DNA of 46,056 nt from DATJIG01 sp035493495 (GTDB taxonomy: Bacteria; Pseudomonadota; Alphaproteobacteria; SMXQ01). How positions within the stretch are numbered: the first letter of the stretch is position 1; each line of letters begins with the position of its first letter. Where the stretch lies: assembly GCA_035493495.1 (NCBI GenBank), contig DATJIG010000100.1, forward strand, positions 1 through 46,056. Direction: 5' to 3'. Shown here in pieces: positions 23,649-32,109 of the stretch. Both the position numbers and the translations under genes were made by a program. Under the pieces are notes generated by a model, which did no database searches, was not told the origin of the DNA, and worked only from the letters and a program-made list of their open reading frames with translations.

Positions 23649-24806
23649 TTATTTTGCTTCGGTCAGAAACCGCGATTCGTCGATGTACTCACCCATCAGC
23701 GATTTCACGCCGCTTTTACGCAGCTCCTCGAGATAGATCGCGTGGATGCGCGGATCCTGATCGGTGTACTCGATCTGCGCGCCGCCGCTCTTCACGTCGA
23801 CATCGACGCCCAGCGTGATCTTGCGCTTCTCGGTGGTGATCGGATGGCGCGTGCTGCCGAAAGCGAGTGCCAGATAGCGCGCGGGCTGCGGCCCGGTGTT
23901 GAAATGCTGGTGGAACATGCCGTCGGGCGGCGCGAACACCACGCCCGGATGCCAGTCGATGCGGACGAAATCCTTGTCCTCGCCGTACCACAGCAGCGAG
24001 TGACCCTTGCCCTTGGTGATGAGAACGTGGAAGTCGGGGCCGTGGCGATGACCCTTCTTGTAGGTGCCGACCGCCATCTCCGAGGTATGGGCGTGCATGA
24101 CGCCGTCGGCGAGAGAGAAGCGAATGTTGCTGCTGCGCCCTCCGCGCTGTTCCCAAGCCTCGAGCTTGAAGTTCGCCACGTCGGCGATGAAGTTAGTCTC
24201 CCAGATGAAGCGGCCGGGTGCGGTCTCGATGCGCTCGCCCTCACCCTCGAAGTAGCCGTCGTTGCCGACGCGGCTCTTGAACACACCCGGGTTGGCGAAG
24301 ATGAAATCCTCGTCATTGAGGATGTTGATCATCACCGCGAGGTCGTTGGCCGACACCAGCCGGGCTTTCTCCGTGCCCGAGCCGTTGAAGTGTTGATAGC
24401 GGGTGTTGAGCGGCAACGCGAACAGGCTGTTCGGGCCCCATTCGAACGAGTGCTTGCGGGCTTCTCCATCCCGCTCGCCGGGCACCTCGACCGTGGTCGA
24501 GCCGTGTCCCGAAACCACGAACACCAGTTCCTCGAACAGATGCCGCTGCGGCATCGTCTTGCCGCCGGGCGGCACGTCGACGACAAAGAGCGACATGAAG
24601 TCGCCCCTGCCCCTGAGATGCACCACCGCACCGGGCGCATCGTAGCGCGGCCACGGCTTCGTCTCGACCTTGGCGAGGTCGACGCCGAAATCCTCCACCA
24701 CGTTCACGCCTTCGCGCTTGATCCAATCGCTGTAGGGATCGAACAGGAACTTGCGGGTGCCGACCATCGGGTTGGCCTTGGTCATCCGCTCGATGAGATC
24801 GTTCAT
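23649..24806 (-). CDS. two-domain cupin protein, paralogue 3 of 3
   Basis: A 385-residue double cupin, closest in visible features to paralogue 2: FLFDPYSDW near the start, QRHLFEELVFVVSGHGSTT (His89, Glu93), RYQHFNGSG (His139), GTYKKGHRHGPDFHV (His253, His255, His260) and MFHQHFNTGPQPARYLAL (His299, His301), and a C-terminal block with ExLRKSGVKSLMGEYIDES. The ATG at 24806 gives MNDLIERMTKANPMVG. It lies between Ohr/OsmC (32 bases) and the Bug-type receptor (17 bases), consistent with one unit. Having both cupin metal sites intact suggests catalysis rather than a storage or structural role. The substrate is unknown. Confidence 0.85.
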   Translation of the reverse strand: MNDLIERMTKANPMVGTRKFLFDPYSDWIKREGVNVVEDFGVDLAKVETKPWPRYDAPGAVVHLRGRGDFMSLFVVDVPPGGKTMPQRHLFEELVFVVSGHGSTTVEVPGERDGEARKHSFEWGPNSLFALPLNTRYQHFNGSGTEKARLVSANDLAVMINILNDEDFIFANPGVFKSRVGNDGYFEGEGERIETAPGRFIWETNFIADVANFKLEAWEQRGGRSSNIRFSLADGVMHAHTSEMAVGTYKKGHRHGPDFHVLITKGKGHSLLWYGEDKDFVRIDWHPGVVFAPPDGMFHQHFNTGPQPARYLALAFGSTRHPITTEKRKITLGVDVDVKSGGAQIEYTDQDPRIHAIYLEELRKSGVKSLMGEYIDESRFLTEAK

Positions 24807-24838
24807 GGCGCTCGGCTGCTAAGGGTTGAGGAACGTAA

Positions 24839-25276
24839 TCAGGCGCCGACGACGTCGAACTGGACGTCGACGTTGTTGCGCGTGGCGTGGGAGTACGGGC
24901 AAATCTTCTCGTGCGCCTCGTTGACGAGCGGCATGAGCTCCGCCTGCGGCAGGCTCTTGTCCTCGACCCGCATCTTCACCGAGATGCCGAAGCCGCCGCC
25001 GTCGCGCGGACCGATCGACACCGCGCAGGTGATGCGCGCCTTGGTCGCGTCCTTCTTGTGCTGCTTGGCGACTAAGTCGAGCGCCCCGCCGAAGCATGCC
25101 GCATAGCCGGCGGCAAACAGGTGCTCGGGCGTCGCCGTGTTGGGCTTGCCCGGTCCGCCCATCGCCTTCGGCACCGAGAGATCGACCCGCACCATGCCGT
25201 CGTCGGTTTCGGTGTGGCCGTTACGGCCGCCGAGAGCGGTCGCGGTGGCGGTGAACAGCGGCTTGATGCGATCCAT
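24839..25276 (-). CDS. ohr: organic hydroperoxide resistance protein, Ohr/OsmC family
   Basis: A 145-residue thiol peroxidase of the Ohr group. The two catalytic cysteines are Cys61 (AACFGGAL) and Cys126 (KICPYSHATRNNVDV); Arg18 and Glu51 (ATPEHLFAAGYAACF) are the residues that usually support the peroxidatic cysteine. Start ATG at 25276 gives MDRIKPLFTATATALGGRNG; the longer frame upstream is not needed. It heads the minus-strand unit with cupin 3, the Bug-type receptor and cupin 2. It reduces organic hydroperoxides using lipoylated proteins. Its place next to oxygenase-like genes suggests protection from peroxides made during substrate oxidation. Confidence 0.9.
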   Translation of the reverse strand: MDRIKPLFTATATALGGRNGHTETDDGMVRVDLSVPKAMGGPGKPNTATPEHLFAAGYAACFGGALDLVAKQHKKDATKARITCAVSIGPRDGGGFGISVKMRVEDKSLPQAELMPLVNEAHEKICPYSHATRNNVDVQFDVVGA

Positions 25277-25527
25277 TGGCTGTCTCCGGTCTGACGAAGG
25301 GAAGGACGAAGCGGAATGCGGCGGCACGCAGCGCCGCCGTTTTCGCAATTCAGAAAAGATTTTCAGCGATTTGAATTATTCCGGCAAAGCGCCGGCAGCG
25401 TCAAGCAACCGCGGGGGCGTCGCGCAAAGCGGTGCGGTTTGCGGGGCAGCCGGGCGGCCTCCATAATCACCAGCAATGAATGGCCCATGCAGCGTGCAGG
25501 TGTGGGCCGCACAACAGGGAGACCTCG

Positions 25528-26514
25528 ATGAACGCCCGCACCGCTCTCATCGCCTTCGCCATCGCCGCGAGCGCAGCTGCTCCGGCCGCCGCGCAAACCC
25601 ATCTCGACATCGTGACGTTCGGCGGATCCAGCAACCTGCCGATCTGGGTCGCGCAGGAAAAAGGGTTCTTCGCCAAGCAGGGCCTCGACATCAAGCAGGA
25701 CATCACGCGCGGATCGGTCGAGGAGATCAAGAACCTCATGGCCGGAAAATACCAGCTCGGTTCGACGTCGTTCGACAACTCGATCGCCTACGTCGAGGGT
25801 CAGGGCGACGTGAAGTTCGATAACTACGACCTCGTCGGCTTCATGGGCGTGCACTCCGGCATGAACAAGGTGGTGACGCGGCCCGAGATCAAGAGCTACG
25901 CGGACGTGAAGGGCAAGGCTCTCGCGACCGACGCGCTGACCAGCGGCTACGGAATGTTGCTGGTCGCAATTCTCGACAAGCACGGACTCAAGCCGAACCG
26001 CGATTACACGGCCTATGCCGCCGGCAGCGGGCCCAACCGCCTGAAGGCGATGAAGGACGACAAGGCGGTCATCGCGCTGGTCTCCCCGCCAGAGGACACC
26101 AACGCCAAGAAAGCCGGGTTCAACGTCGTCGAGGACGCGAACAAGGCCCTCGGCAAACCGTACCAGGGCAGCGCCTACGTCGTGCGGAAAGCGTGGGCCA
26201 AGGACCACGAGAAGGAGCTGATTGCGTTCATCCGCGCCATCGTCGCGTCGCACGATTATATCTTCACCGACCAGTCGGGCGCGAAGGCGGTGCTGAAGAG
26301 CCATCTCAAGAACCTGTCGAACGACGAGATCGATGCCGTCTACGCGGCGTTGACCAGCGGCGACGGTGGGCTCAACCGCAAGGCGGAGATCAACATCGAT
26401 GGCGTGCGCACGCTTCTGGCCCTGCGCAGCGAATACGCAGAGCCCAAGAAGAAGCTCACCGACCCTTACAAGTACGTCGATCTCTCGTACTATGAGAAGG
26501 CGATGAAGAAATAG
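25528..26514 (+). CDS. NitT/TauT-type ABC transporter substrate-binding protein
   Basis: A 328-residue secreted protein with a signal peptide (ALIAFAIAASAAAPAAA, cleavage near residue 22). The segments FGGSSNLPIWVAQEKGFFAKQGLDI and EEIKNLMAGKYQLGSTSFDN are typical of the SsuA/TauA/NMT1-like group, which bind sulfonates, nitrate, pyrimidines or aromatic acids. ATG at 25528 is chosen because the signal peptide begins there. No permease or ATPase gene follows; a bidirectional terminator lies 31 bases downstream. It is divergent from the Ohr unit, with 251 bases between the starts. It is therefore an orphan receptor in this window. Confidence 0.9.
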   Translation: MNARTALIAFAIAASAAAPAAAQTHLDIVTFGGSSNLPIWVAQEKGFFAKQGLDIKQDITRGSVEEIKNLMAGKYQLGSTSFDNSIAYVEGQGDVKFDNYDLVGFMGVHSGMNKVVTRPEIKSYADVKGKALATDALTSGYGMLLVAILDKHGLKPNRDYTAYAAGSGPNRLKAMKDDKAVIALVSPPEDTNAKKAGFNVVEDANKALGKPYQGSAYVVRKAWAKDHEKELIAFIRAIVASHDYIFTDQSGAKAVLKSHLKNLSNDEIDAVYAALTSGDGGLNRKAEINIDGVRTLLALRSEYAEPKKKLTDPYKYVDLSYYEKAMKK

Positions 26515-26545
26515 CGGCTCACATCGAGAGCTGCGGCCAAGGAAA

Positions 26546-26572
26546 AAGCCCCCGCGCATCGCGCGGGGGCTT
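26546..26572. terminator. bidirectional rho-independent terminator
   Basis: A 12-bp stem (AAGCCCCCGCGC paired with its complement at 26561-26572) with a 3-base loop ATC. A short A-run precedes it (26543-26547) and T-rich sequence follows, so it can work in both directions between the convergent genes ending at 26514 and 26604. Confidence 0.85.
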
Positions 26573-26603
26573 CGTCGTTTCGGCGCTCAGAGAACGCCGA
26601 TGA

Positions 26604-26957
26604 TCAGTTGCCGGCGCCCGGTGGGTTCGGATTGACCTTCTTGTTGTGCTTGGCCTTGGCGATCGCGGTGCTGTCGCGCTTCGCGGTCCGCGTGAGCTGC
26701 TTGTGCTCCTTCTTCGTCACCTTGCCATCGCTCTTGGCCGCCGCTTCCTTGTTCTGAAGCGTCTGCTCCTTCTTCTCGAGCCTGGCCGCTTCGCCCGCCT
26801 TGAGCGAACCCGAGTCGATTCCCCGCTCGATCCGCTTCTGCTGGTTCTGCTCTCGCTGGTCGAGCGCCGGCGTCGCGGTGCCGGCCGCCTGCGCGAACGC
26901 GGGCGCGGCGATGCCGATCGCAAGAAGGGAAGCCAAAGCAGCCTTGTGGATGTTCAT
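26604..26957 (-). CDS. small lysine-rich secreted protein of unknown function
   Basis: A 117-residue protein with a clear signal peptide (MNIHKAALASLLAIGIAAPAFA, cleavage after residue 22). The mature part is highly charged and probably helical, with many Lys, Glu, Gln and Arg and repeats of the type REQNQQKRIERG and KKEHKQLTRTAKRD, ending in a proline-rich NPNPPGAGN. No catalytic motif or cysteine is visible in the mature part. ATG at 26957 is chosen from the signal peptide; the start upstream is not supported. It may be an extracytoplasmic structural or nucleic-acid- or polyanion-binding protein. Not recognised as a named family. Confidence 0.75.
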   Translation of the reverse strand: MNIHKAALASLLAIGIAAPAFAQAAGTATPALDQREQNQQKRIERGIDSGSLKAGEAARLEKKEQTLQNKEAAAKSDGKVTKKEHKQLTRTAKRDSTAIAKAKHNKKVNPNPPGAGN

Positions 26958-27153
26958 CGTCCTCTCCAATGTTGTGCCCGACACCGAAGGTGCGAGCGAG
27001 AGGATGCTGCGCATGGATTGCGGCTGCGCGAGAGCCGGATTGTGACTCTTTCGCGGCGCCGAAGTGTGGAGAATTACCTAGCCTCGCGATCCCACTCCGC
27101 GTCGCCAACGTCCCACCGTCCCTCACGCCTGGTAAGTGGGGGCGACAACCTCG

Positions 27154-28464
27154 CTATATCGCGTCCATTTTCCTCAGCGCTTCCGATTCGAACTCGGTAC
27201 CGAGCACGACCGGATGCTTCATGATCTCGTGGAGCTGCTTGACATCGAGCTCGCCTTCCCAGCGGCTGATGACGACCGTGGCGACGCCGTTGCCGACCAG
27301 GTTGGTGAGCGCGCGGCACTCGCTCATGAACTTGTCGATGCCGAGAATCAGGGCCAGCGACTGGACCGGAATGTCGGGAATGATGGCGAGCGTCGCCGCG
27401 AGGGTCACAAAGCCCGCACCGGTGACGCCCGATGCGCCCTTCGAGGTGATCATGGCGATCAGCAGGATCATCGCATACTGGCCGATGGTGAGCGGCGTGT
27501 TCGTCGCCTGCGCAAGGAACAATATCGCCAGCGTCATGTAGATGTTGGTGCCGTCGAGGTTGAAGCTGTAGCCGGTCGGCACGACCAGCCCGACGACGGG
27601 CTTCGAGGCGCCGAGGTGCTCCATCTTCGTCATCAACTGCGGCAGCACGGTCTCGGACGAACTGGTGCCGAGCACGATCAGGAGTTCGTCCTTGATGTAG
27701 GTGATGAAGCGCAGGATCGAGAAGCCCGAGAACCGGGCGATAGTGCCCAAGATGATCAGCACGAACAGGATGCTCGTCAGGTAGAAGGTGCCGATCAGCT
27801 TGCTGAGCGGCAGGAGCGATCCGATTCCGTACTGGCCGACGGTGAAAGCCATGGCCCCGAACGCACCGATCGGCGCCACCTTGACGATGATTCGGATGAT
27901 ACCGAAGAAGATTTTGGCGATCGCGTCGATGACCGCCGAGATGCGCTGCCCGAGCTCGCCCAGATGAGTGATGGCGAATCCAGCGAGGATGGCGACGAGC
28001 AGGACCTGCAGCAGGTCGCCCTTCGCAAGTGCTCCGAAGTACGAATCCGGGATGATGCTGAGGAGGTGCGCAACGATGCTCTCCTCCTTGGCGCGCGTCA
28101 CGTAGGTCGACACTGCGCTCGCGTTCAATGTCGCCGGATCGATGTTGAAGCCCGAGCCGGGCTGCACCAGTTCGCCCACAATCAGGCCGATCAACAGTGC
28201 GAAGGTCGAGACGATCTCGAAGTAGAATAGAGTCTTTGCGCCGATGCGCCCGACCTTGCGCAGGTCGCCGATCGAAGCGATGCCGTGAACGACGGTGCAG
28301 AAGATCACCGGCGCGATCATCATCCGGATCAGAGCGATGAACCCGTCGCCCAGCGGCTTCATCGCGATGCCGGTCTTCGGGAAGAAATGCCCGATGACGA
28401 CACCAAGGCCAATCGCGATCAGGACCTGGATGTAGAGGATCGAATACCAAGGCTGTCGACGCAC
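27154..28464 (-). CDS. dctA: C4-dicarboxylate/H+ or Na+ symporter DctA family
   Basis: A 436-residue membrane symporter of the glutamate/dicarboxylate family. The hairpin motif LGTSSSETVLPQL, the NLDGTNIYMTLA motif and TSKGASGVTGAGFV are the substrate- and cation-site blocks of DctA. The N-terminus RRQPWYSILYIQVLIAIGLGVVIG is typical. GTG at 28464 is preferred because GGAG lies 6 bases upstream; GTG at 28476 is an alternative. It lies 110 bases after livF and is probably a separate unit. It imports succinate, fumarate and malate, and related carboxylates such as orotate in some relatives. No DctB/DctD regulator is next to it. Confidence 0.93.
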   Translation of the reverse strand: MRRQPWYSILYIQVLIAIGLGVVIGHFFPKTGIAMKPLGDGFIALIRMMIAPVIFCTVVHGIASIGDLRKVGRIGAKTLFYFEIVSTFALLIGLIVGELVQPGSGFNIDPATLNASAVSTYVTRAKEESIVAHLLSIIPDSYFGALAKGDLLQVLLVAILAGFAITHLGELGQRISAVIDAIAKIFFGIIRIIVKVAPIGAFGAMAFTVGQYGIGSLLPLSKLIGTFYLTSILFVLIILGTIARFSGFSILRFITYIKDELLIVLGTSSSETVLPQLMTKMEHLGASKPVVGLVVPTGYSFNLDGTNIYMTLAILFLAQATNTPLTIGQYAMILLIAMITSKGASGVTGAGFVTLAATLAIIPDIPVQSLALILGIDKFMSECRALTNLVGNGVATVVISRWEGELDVKQLHEIMKHPVVLGTEFESEALRKMDAI

Positions 28465-28574
28465 CGCAGTCTCCACCTATATTCGCTCTTATTCGAGGCG
28501 TGGGGACAATGGCTTGGCCAGCCGGAAAGGACTGGCTTTGAAGCGTCAGGAAGGTGACTGCAAAATGGGACCGT

Positions 28575-29378
28575 TCAGCCCCGCGGCGAGGTATCCGCAA
28601 AAATACGCTTAAGGCGGGACACCAGGTCTGTCTGGCGCGTCGATCCACCGACTGCCACCGCCTTGCCGACACCAAGGTAGCGCTCGATCACCGCCGGGTT
28701 GTCGAGCAGTTCCTTCCCGGTGCCGGACATCACCACCCGGCCCATCTCGACGACGTAGGCGCGATCGGCGATGGCGAGGCTCATGCGCGCATTCTGCTCC
28801 GACAGCACCACCGCCAATCCCTGCCGCTTGAGGCCGTGAATCAGGCGGAAGATCTCTTCCACCAGCACTGGCGCGAGGCCGAGGGACGGCTCGTCGAGCA
28901 TGACGAGACGCGGCGCCGCCATCAGACCCCGGGCGATTGCCAGCATCTGCTGCTGACCGCCGGACAGATTGCCGGCGGGCTCGCCCAAACGATTGAGCAG
29001 CACGGGGAAGCGCTCGCAGACCGAGCGGATGCGGCTCTGGAGTTCGTCCTCCTTAATCGACCGGCCCTGGGCATAGGCGCCAAGCCGCAGGTTCTCGGCG
29101 ACCGTGAGTCCAGGGAACATCTGACGGCCCTCGGGCACATGGGCGATGCCGAGGCGGACCCTCGCGCGCGGAGACAGACCGTCGATGCGATGGCCGTCGA
29201 ATACGATCTCGCCGACGCGCGGCGCGAGCAGCCCCGAGACGGTCTTGACGAGCGTCGACTTGCCCGCGCCGTTGGCGCCGATCAAGGCCACGATCTCGCC
29301 CACGCCGACGGTGAGGTCGATATCGTGGACCACGTCGATGCCGGCATAGCCGGTCGAGAGATTGCGGATCTCCAGCAT
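28575..29378 (-). CDS. livF: branched-chain amino acid-type ABC transporter ATPase
   Basis: A 267-residue LivF-type ATPase: Walker A GANGAGKS (34-41), the signature LSGGQQQ (138-144), Walker B LVMLDEP (158-164) and the LGLAP stretch after it. MLEIRNLSTGYAGIDVVHDIDL is the normal LivF start; ATG at 29378 is used, and the preceding in-frame TTG is not needed. It follows livG by 13 bases and closes the liv unit. With LivG it powers the fused LivH-LivM permease. The family includes amino acid, urea and aromatic acid transporters, so branched-chain amino acids are only one possibility here. Confidence 0.93.
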   Translation of the reverse strand: MLEIRNLSTGYAGIDVVHDIDLTVGVGEIVALIGANGAGKSTLVKTVSGLLAPRVGEIVFDGHRIDGLSPRARVRLGIAHVPEGRQMFPGLTVAENLRLGAYAQGRSIKEDELQSRIRSVCERFPVLLNRLGEPAGNLSGGQQQMLAIARGLMAAPRLVMLDEPSLGLAPVLVEEIFRLIHGLKRQGLAVVLSEQNARMSLAIADRAYVVEMGRVVMSGTGKELLDNPAVIERYLGVGKAVAVGGSTRQTDLVSRLKRIFADTSPRG

Positions 29379-29391
29379 CAACCCAACACCA

Positions 29392-30171
29392 TCATAGTGT
29401 CACCGTTCCCTGGCCCACGTAGGCGGCGATCACCCGAGGGTCCTTCTGGATCTCGGCAGGCGTTCCGCAGGCGGCGACCTTGCCGGCATCCATGACGACG
29501 ATCTGGTCCGAGATGCTCATCACCAGCGACATGTTGTGCTCGACGACGATGACGGTGATTCCGGCGCCGCGTATCGCCGACAAGAGCTCGGCCAGATCCT
29601 CCGTCTCCTTGTCATTCAGGCCGGCAGCCGGTTCGTCGAGCAGCAGCAGACGCGGGCGCGCCATCAGTGCCCGCACCACCTCGAGCAGCTTCTGGCCGCC
29701 CATCGGCAAGTCGGTGCCGGCGGCATCGCGAAGGCCCGACAGCCGGACGAGATCGAGCAGCGCCTCCGCTTCGGCACGCAACGTCCGTTCCTCGCGTCGC
29801 GCGGACCCGAGCCACAGCATCTGGCGCGCCATGCCGGACCGCACCTTGAGATGCGCGCCCGCGAGCGCGTTCTCGAGCACGGTCATTCCGGGAAACACGC
29901 GCGCGGTCTGAAATGTCCGGATCAGCCCCAACGACGCGATTCTCTCCGGAAGCAATCCGAGGATCGACTCGCCATAGAACGTGATCTCGCCCGAGTCGGC
30001 GCGGAACAGATTGGTGACGAGGTTGAACACGGTAGTCTTGCCGGCGCCGTTGGGGCCGATCACCGCGGTCAGGCTGCCGTCGGGCACGGTGAAGGTGACG
30101 TTATCGATCGCCTTCACGCCGCCGAACGCCTTGACGAGGCCCCGCACGTCGAGCGCCGCCATGCCGCTCAC
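29392..30171 (-). CDS. livG: branched-chain amino acid-type ABC transporter ATPase
   Basis: A 259-residue LivG-type ATPase: Walker A GPNGAGKT (39-46), Walker B LLLLDEP (about 175-181) and switch His212. The ABC signature reads LPMGGQ (155-160) instead of the usual LSYGxQ, a variation worth noting although GGQ is kept. The GTG at 30171 overlaps the permease stop as GTGA and has GGAG upstream; ATG at 30162 is the alternative. Next to livF on one side and the fused permease on the other, it is part of the same operon. Confidence 0.92.
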   Translation of the reverse strand: MSGMAALDVRGLVKAFGGVKAIDNVTFTVPDGSLTAVIGPNGAGKTTVFNLVTNLFRADSGEITFYGESILGLLPERIASLGLIRTFQTARVFPGMTVLENALAGAHLKVRSGMARQMLWLGSARREERTLRAEAEALLDLVRLSGLRDAAGTDLPMGGQKLLEVVRALMARPRLLLLDEPAAGLNDKETEDLAELLSAIRGAGITVIVVEHNMSLVMSISDQIVVMDAGKVAACGTPAEIQKDPRVIAAYVGQGTVTL

Positions 30172-32075
30172 GAGGATCTCTCCGCTTTCGCAACAGGCAC
30201 GGGCTTGCCGTTAAATCGCCGCATCAAGCGCCCGAACCATATCGCCGCGGTGCCGAATATGCCTTCCGGCAGCCAGAGGAACGAGGCGACGAGGATCGCA
30301 CCCTCGGCCATCACCAGATATTCCTTCAGCGGCTGGAAGATCGTGGGCAGCAGCGTCAGCAGCGCGACGCCGAACAAGGCTCCGATCAGCGTCCCCTCGC
30401 CGCCCACCACCAGCATCGCGATCATCTCGAACGAGAGACGCGTCGAAACCATCTCCGGCGACAGGAAGTGGAAATAGAACGCGTAAAGGCTGCCTGACAG
30501 CGACGCGAGCACCGCGGCGATGGATGCGGCGATCAGCTTGTAGCGGGGCACGTTGATGCCAAGCGCCGCCGCGGCGGTCTGGTCGGTGCGGATCGCCTTC
30601 AACGCCCGCCCGAAGCCCGAATTCATGGCTCCGGTCAGCGCCAGCAGCAGCACGACGATGATGGCGAGCACGAGGTAGTACATCGAGAGCGGCGTCGCGA
30701 AGGTGTAGCCGGCGATCGAGAGCGACGGGATTCCGGTGAGGCCCGACGGGCCGCCGGTGACGTCCATCATCCCGACCGAGAGCGAATCGACAAGGAGCCC
30801 GAAGGCGAGCGTCGCCAGCGCGAGATAGTGCCCGCGCAGCCGCATCGTTACGAGCGACAGCACCAGCGCCGCCAGCAGCGACACCACGATCCCCGCGCCG
30901 ATGCCGACGATCGGTGGCAGGCCGTGGCGCGTAGCGAGGATGCTCGCGGTGTAGCCGCCGATCGCCATGAAGCCGGCCTGGCCGAGGCTGACCTGGCCCG
31001 CGTGCCCCATCAGAACGTCGAGGCCCAGCACCGCGATGTAGAGGATGCCGGTGATGACCAGCGAGCTGAGCAGCCCTCCCGGCGGCAGAAACCACGGCAG
31101 CGCAAGCGCGAAGGCCAGCAGCGCGATCGCGAACGATGCGCCGCCGGCGCCGTGCAGCCGGACGATGGCGCGGTAGACGCGCTGCTCGTCGCGCACGTCC
31201 TGGCGGCGCGCCGGACCCGATGTGAACAGTCCGTTGGGGCGCCAGATCAGCGTCGCGAGCAACAGTCCCAGCGCCAGCGCGTTGGCGAACAGCGACGATA
31301 TGTAGCCGGCGGCGAGCTGCTGGGCGATGCCGATGACGAATCCGCCCGCCACCGAGCCGATGAATGAGCCGATGCCGCCGACCGCGACGGCGATGAAGCC
31401 GAAGTTGGTGAAGAAGTGGCCCGAGTCGAACTGCAGCGACGTCACCGGTGCGACGACGATCCCGCCGACCGCGCCGATCAGCGCCGCGAGCGCGAAGCTC
31501 AGCAGCGTCATGCGGCGAACGTCGATGCCCATGAGCTGCGCCGCCAGTCGATTCTCGGCACAGGCGCGCAGCGCCATCCCGACCGTGGTGCGCACGAGCA
31601 GGTACCACAACGCGACGATGATCAACGCCACCGCGCCAAGGACCCAGAAGCCCTGGGTCGGCACCCGGATACCCAGGATTTCGACCGGACGGAAGCCCGA
31701 GAACGGCGGGAGCTGATATGGCTGGCTGCCCCAGTAGACGAGAATCCCGCCTTCGATGAAGGTGAGAAGTCCGGTGGTCAGCATCAGCACGCTGCTGTTG
31801 GAGAGCCGCGTGAGAGCCGGCACGAACGCTCCCGCGCCGAGCACGAGACCGACCACCGAGGTGGCGATCACGGCGGCGACGAGCGCCAGAGGCAACGGCA
31901 CTCCGTACACCACCTGAAAGGTATACATCGTGAGGGCGCCCAGGACGCAAAACGCGCCCTGGGCGAGATTGATGACGCCGGTCACGCGATAGACGAGCGA
32001 GAACCCCAGCGCAACGATGGCGAAGACGCTGCCCTGGAGTAATCCGGCGATGACGGTCTGGATGGCCTGATTCAC
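30168..32075 (-). CDS. fused LivH-LivM permease of a branched-chain amino acid-type ABC transporter
   Basis: A 635-residue membrane protein. The first about 290 residues match LivH (start NQAIQTVIAGLLQGSVFAIVALGFSLVYRVTGVINLAQG), and after a charged linker (about 290-310, RRQDVRDEQRVYRAIVR) the second half matches LivM (LDVLMGHAGQVSLGQAGFMAIGGYTASIL). In most operons these are two genes. The fusion makes a single-chain channel. The start is GTG at 32075 with GAGGGCGG upstream. It overlaps livG by 4 bases and lies 34 bases after livK. The reading frame is continuous, so it is a real fusion rather than two overlapping genes. Confidence 0.93.
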   Translation of the reverse strand: MNQAIQTVIAGLLQGSVFAIVALGFSLVYRVTGVINLAQGAFCVLGALTMYTFQVVYGVPLPLALVAAVIATSVVGLVLGAGAFVPALTRLSNSSVLMLTTGLLTFIEGGILVYWGSQPYQLPPFSGFRPVEILGIRVPTQGFWVLGAVALIIVALWYLLVRTTVGMALRACAENRLAAQLMGIDVRRMTLLSFALAALIGAVGGIVVAPVTSLQFDSGHFFTNFGFIAVAVGGIGSFIGSVAGGFVIGIAQQLAAGYISSLFANALALGLLLATLIWRPNGLFTSGPARRQDVRDEQRVYRAIVRLHGAGGASFAIALLAFALALPWFLPPGGLLSSLVITGILYIAVLGLDVLMGHAGQVSLGQAGFMAIGGYTASILATRHGLPPIVGIGAGIVVSLLAALVLSLVTMRLRGHYLALATLAFGLLVDSLSVGMMDVTGGPSGLTGIPSLSIAGYTFATPLSMYYLVLAIIVVLLLALTGAMNSGFGRALKAIRTDQTAAAALGINVPRYKLIAASIAAVLASLSGSLYAFYFHFLSPEMVSTRLSFEMIAMLVVGGEGTLIGALFGVALLTLLPTIFQPLKEYLVMAEGAILVASFLWLPEGIFGTAAIWFGRLMRRFNGKPVPVAKAERSS

Positions 32076-32109
32076 GCCACCGCCCTCAGGTTGCTACGCG
32101 ACGGTCCGC

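Noticed and set aside
25319..25339. GGC-rich 7-bp hairpin followed by TTTT on the plus strand
   Set aside because: It looks like a terminator, but no plus-strand gene ends before it; it lies in the divergent ohr/receptor promoter region.
28465..28574. Short repeat GCCAG...CTGGC after livF
   Set aside because: Only 5 bp of pairing and no T-run; not enough for a terminator call.
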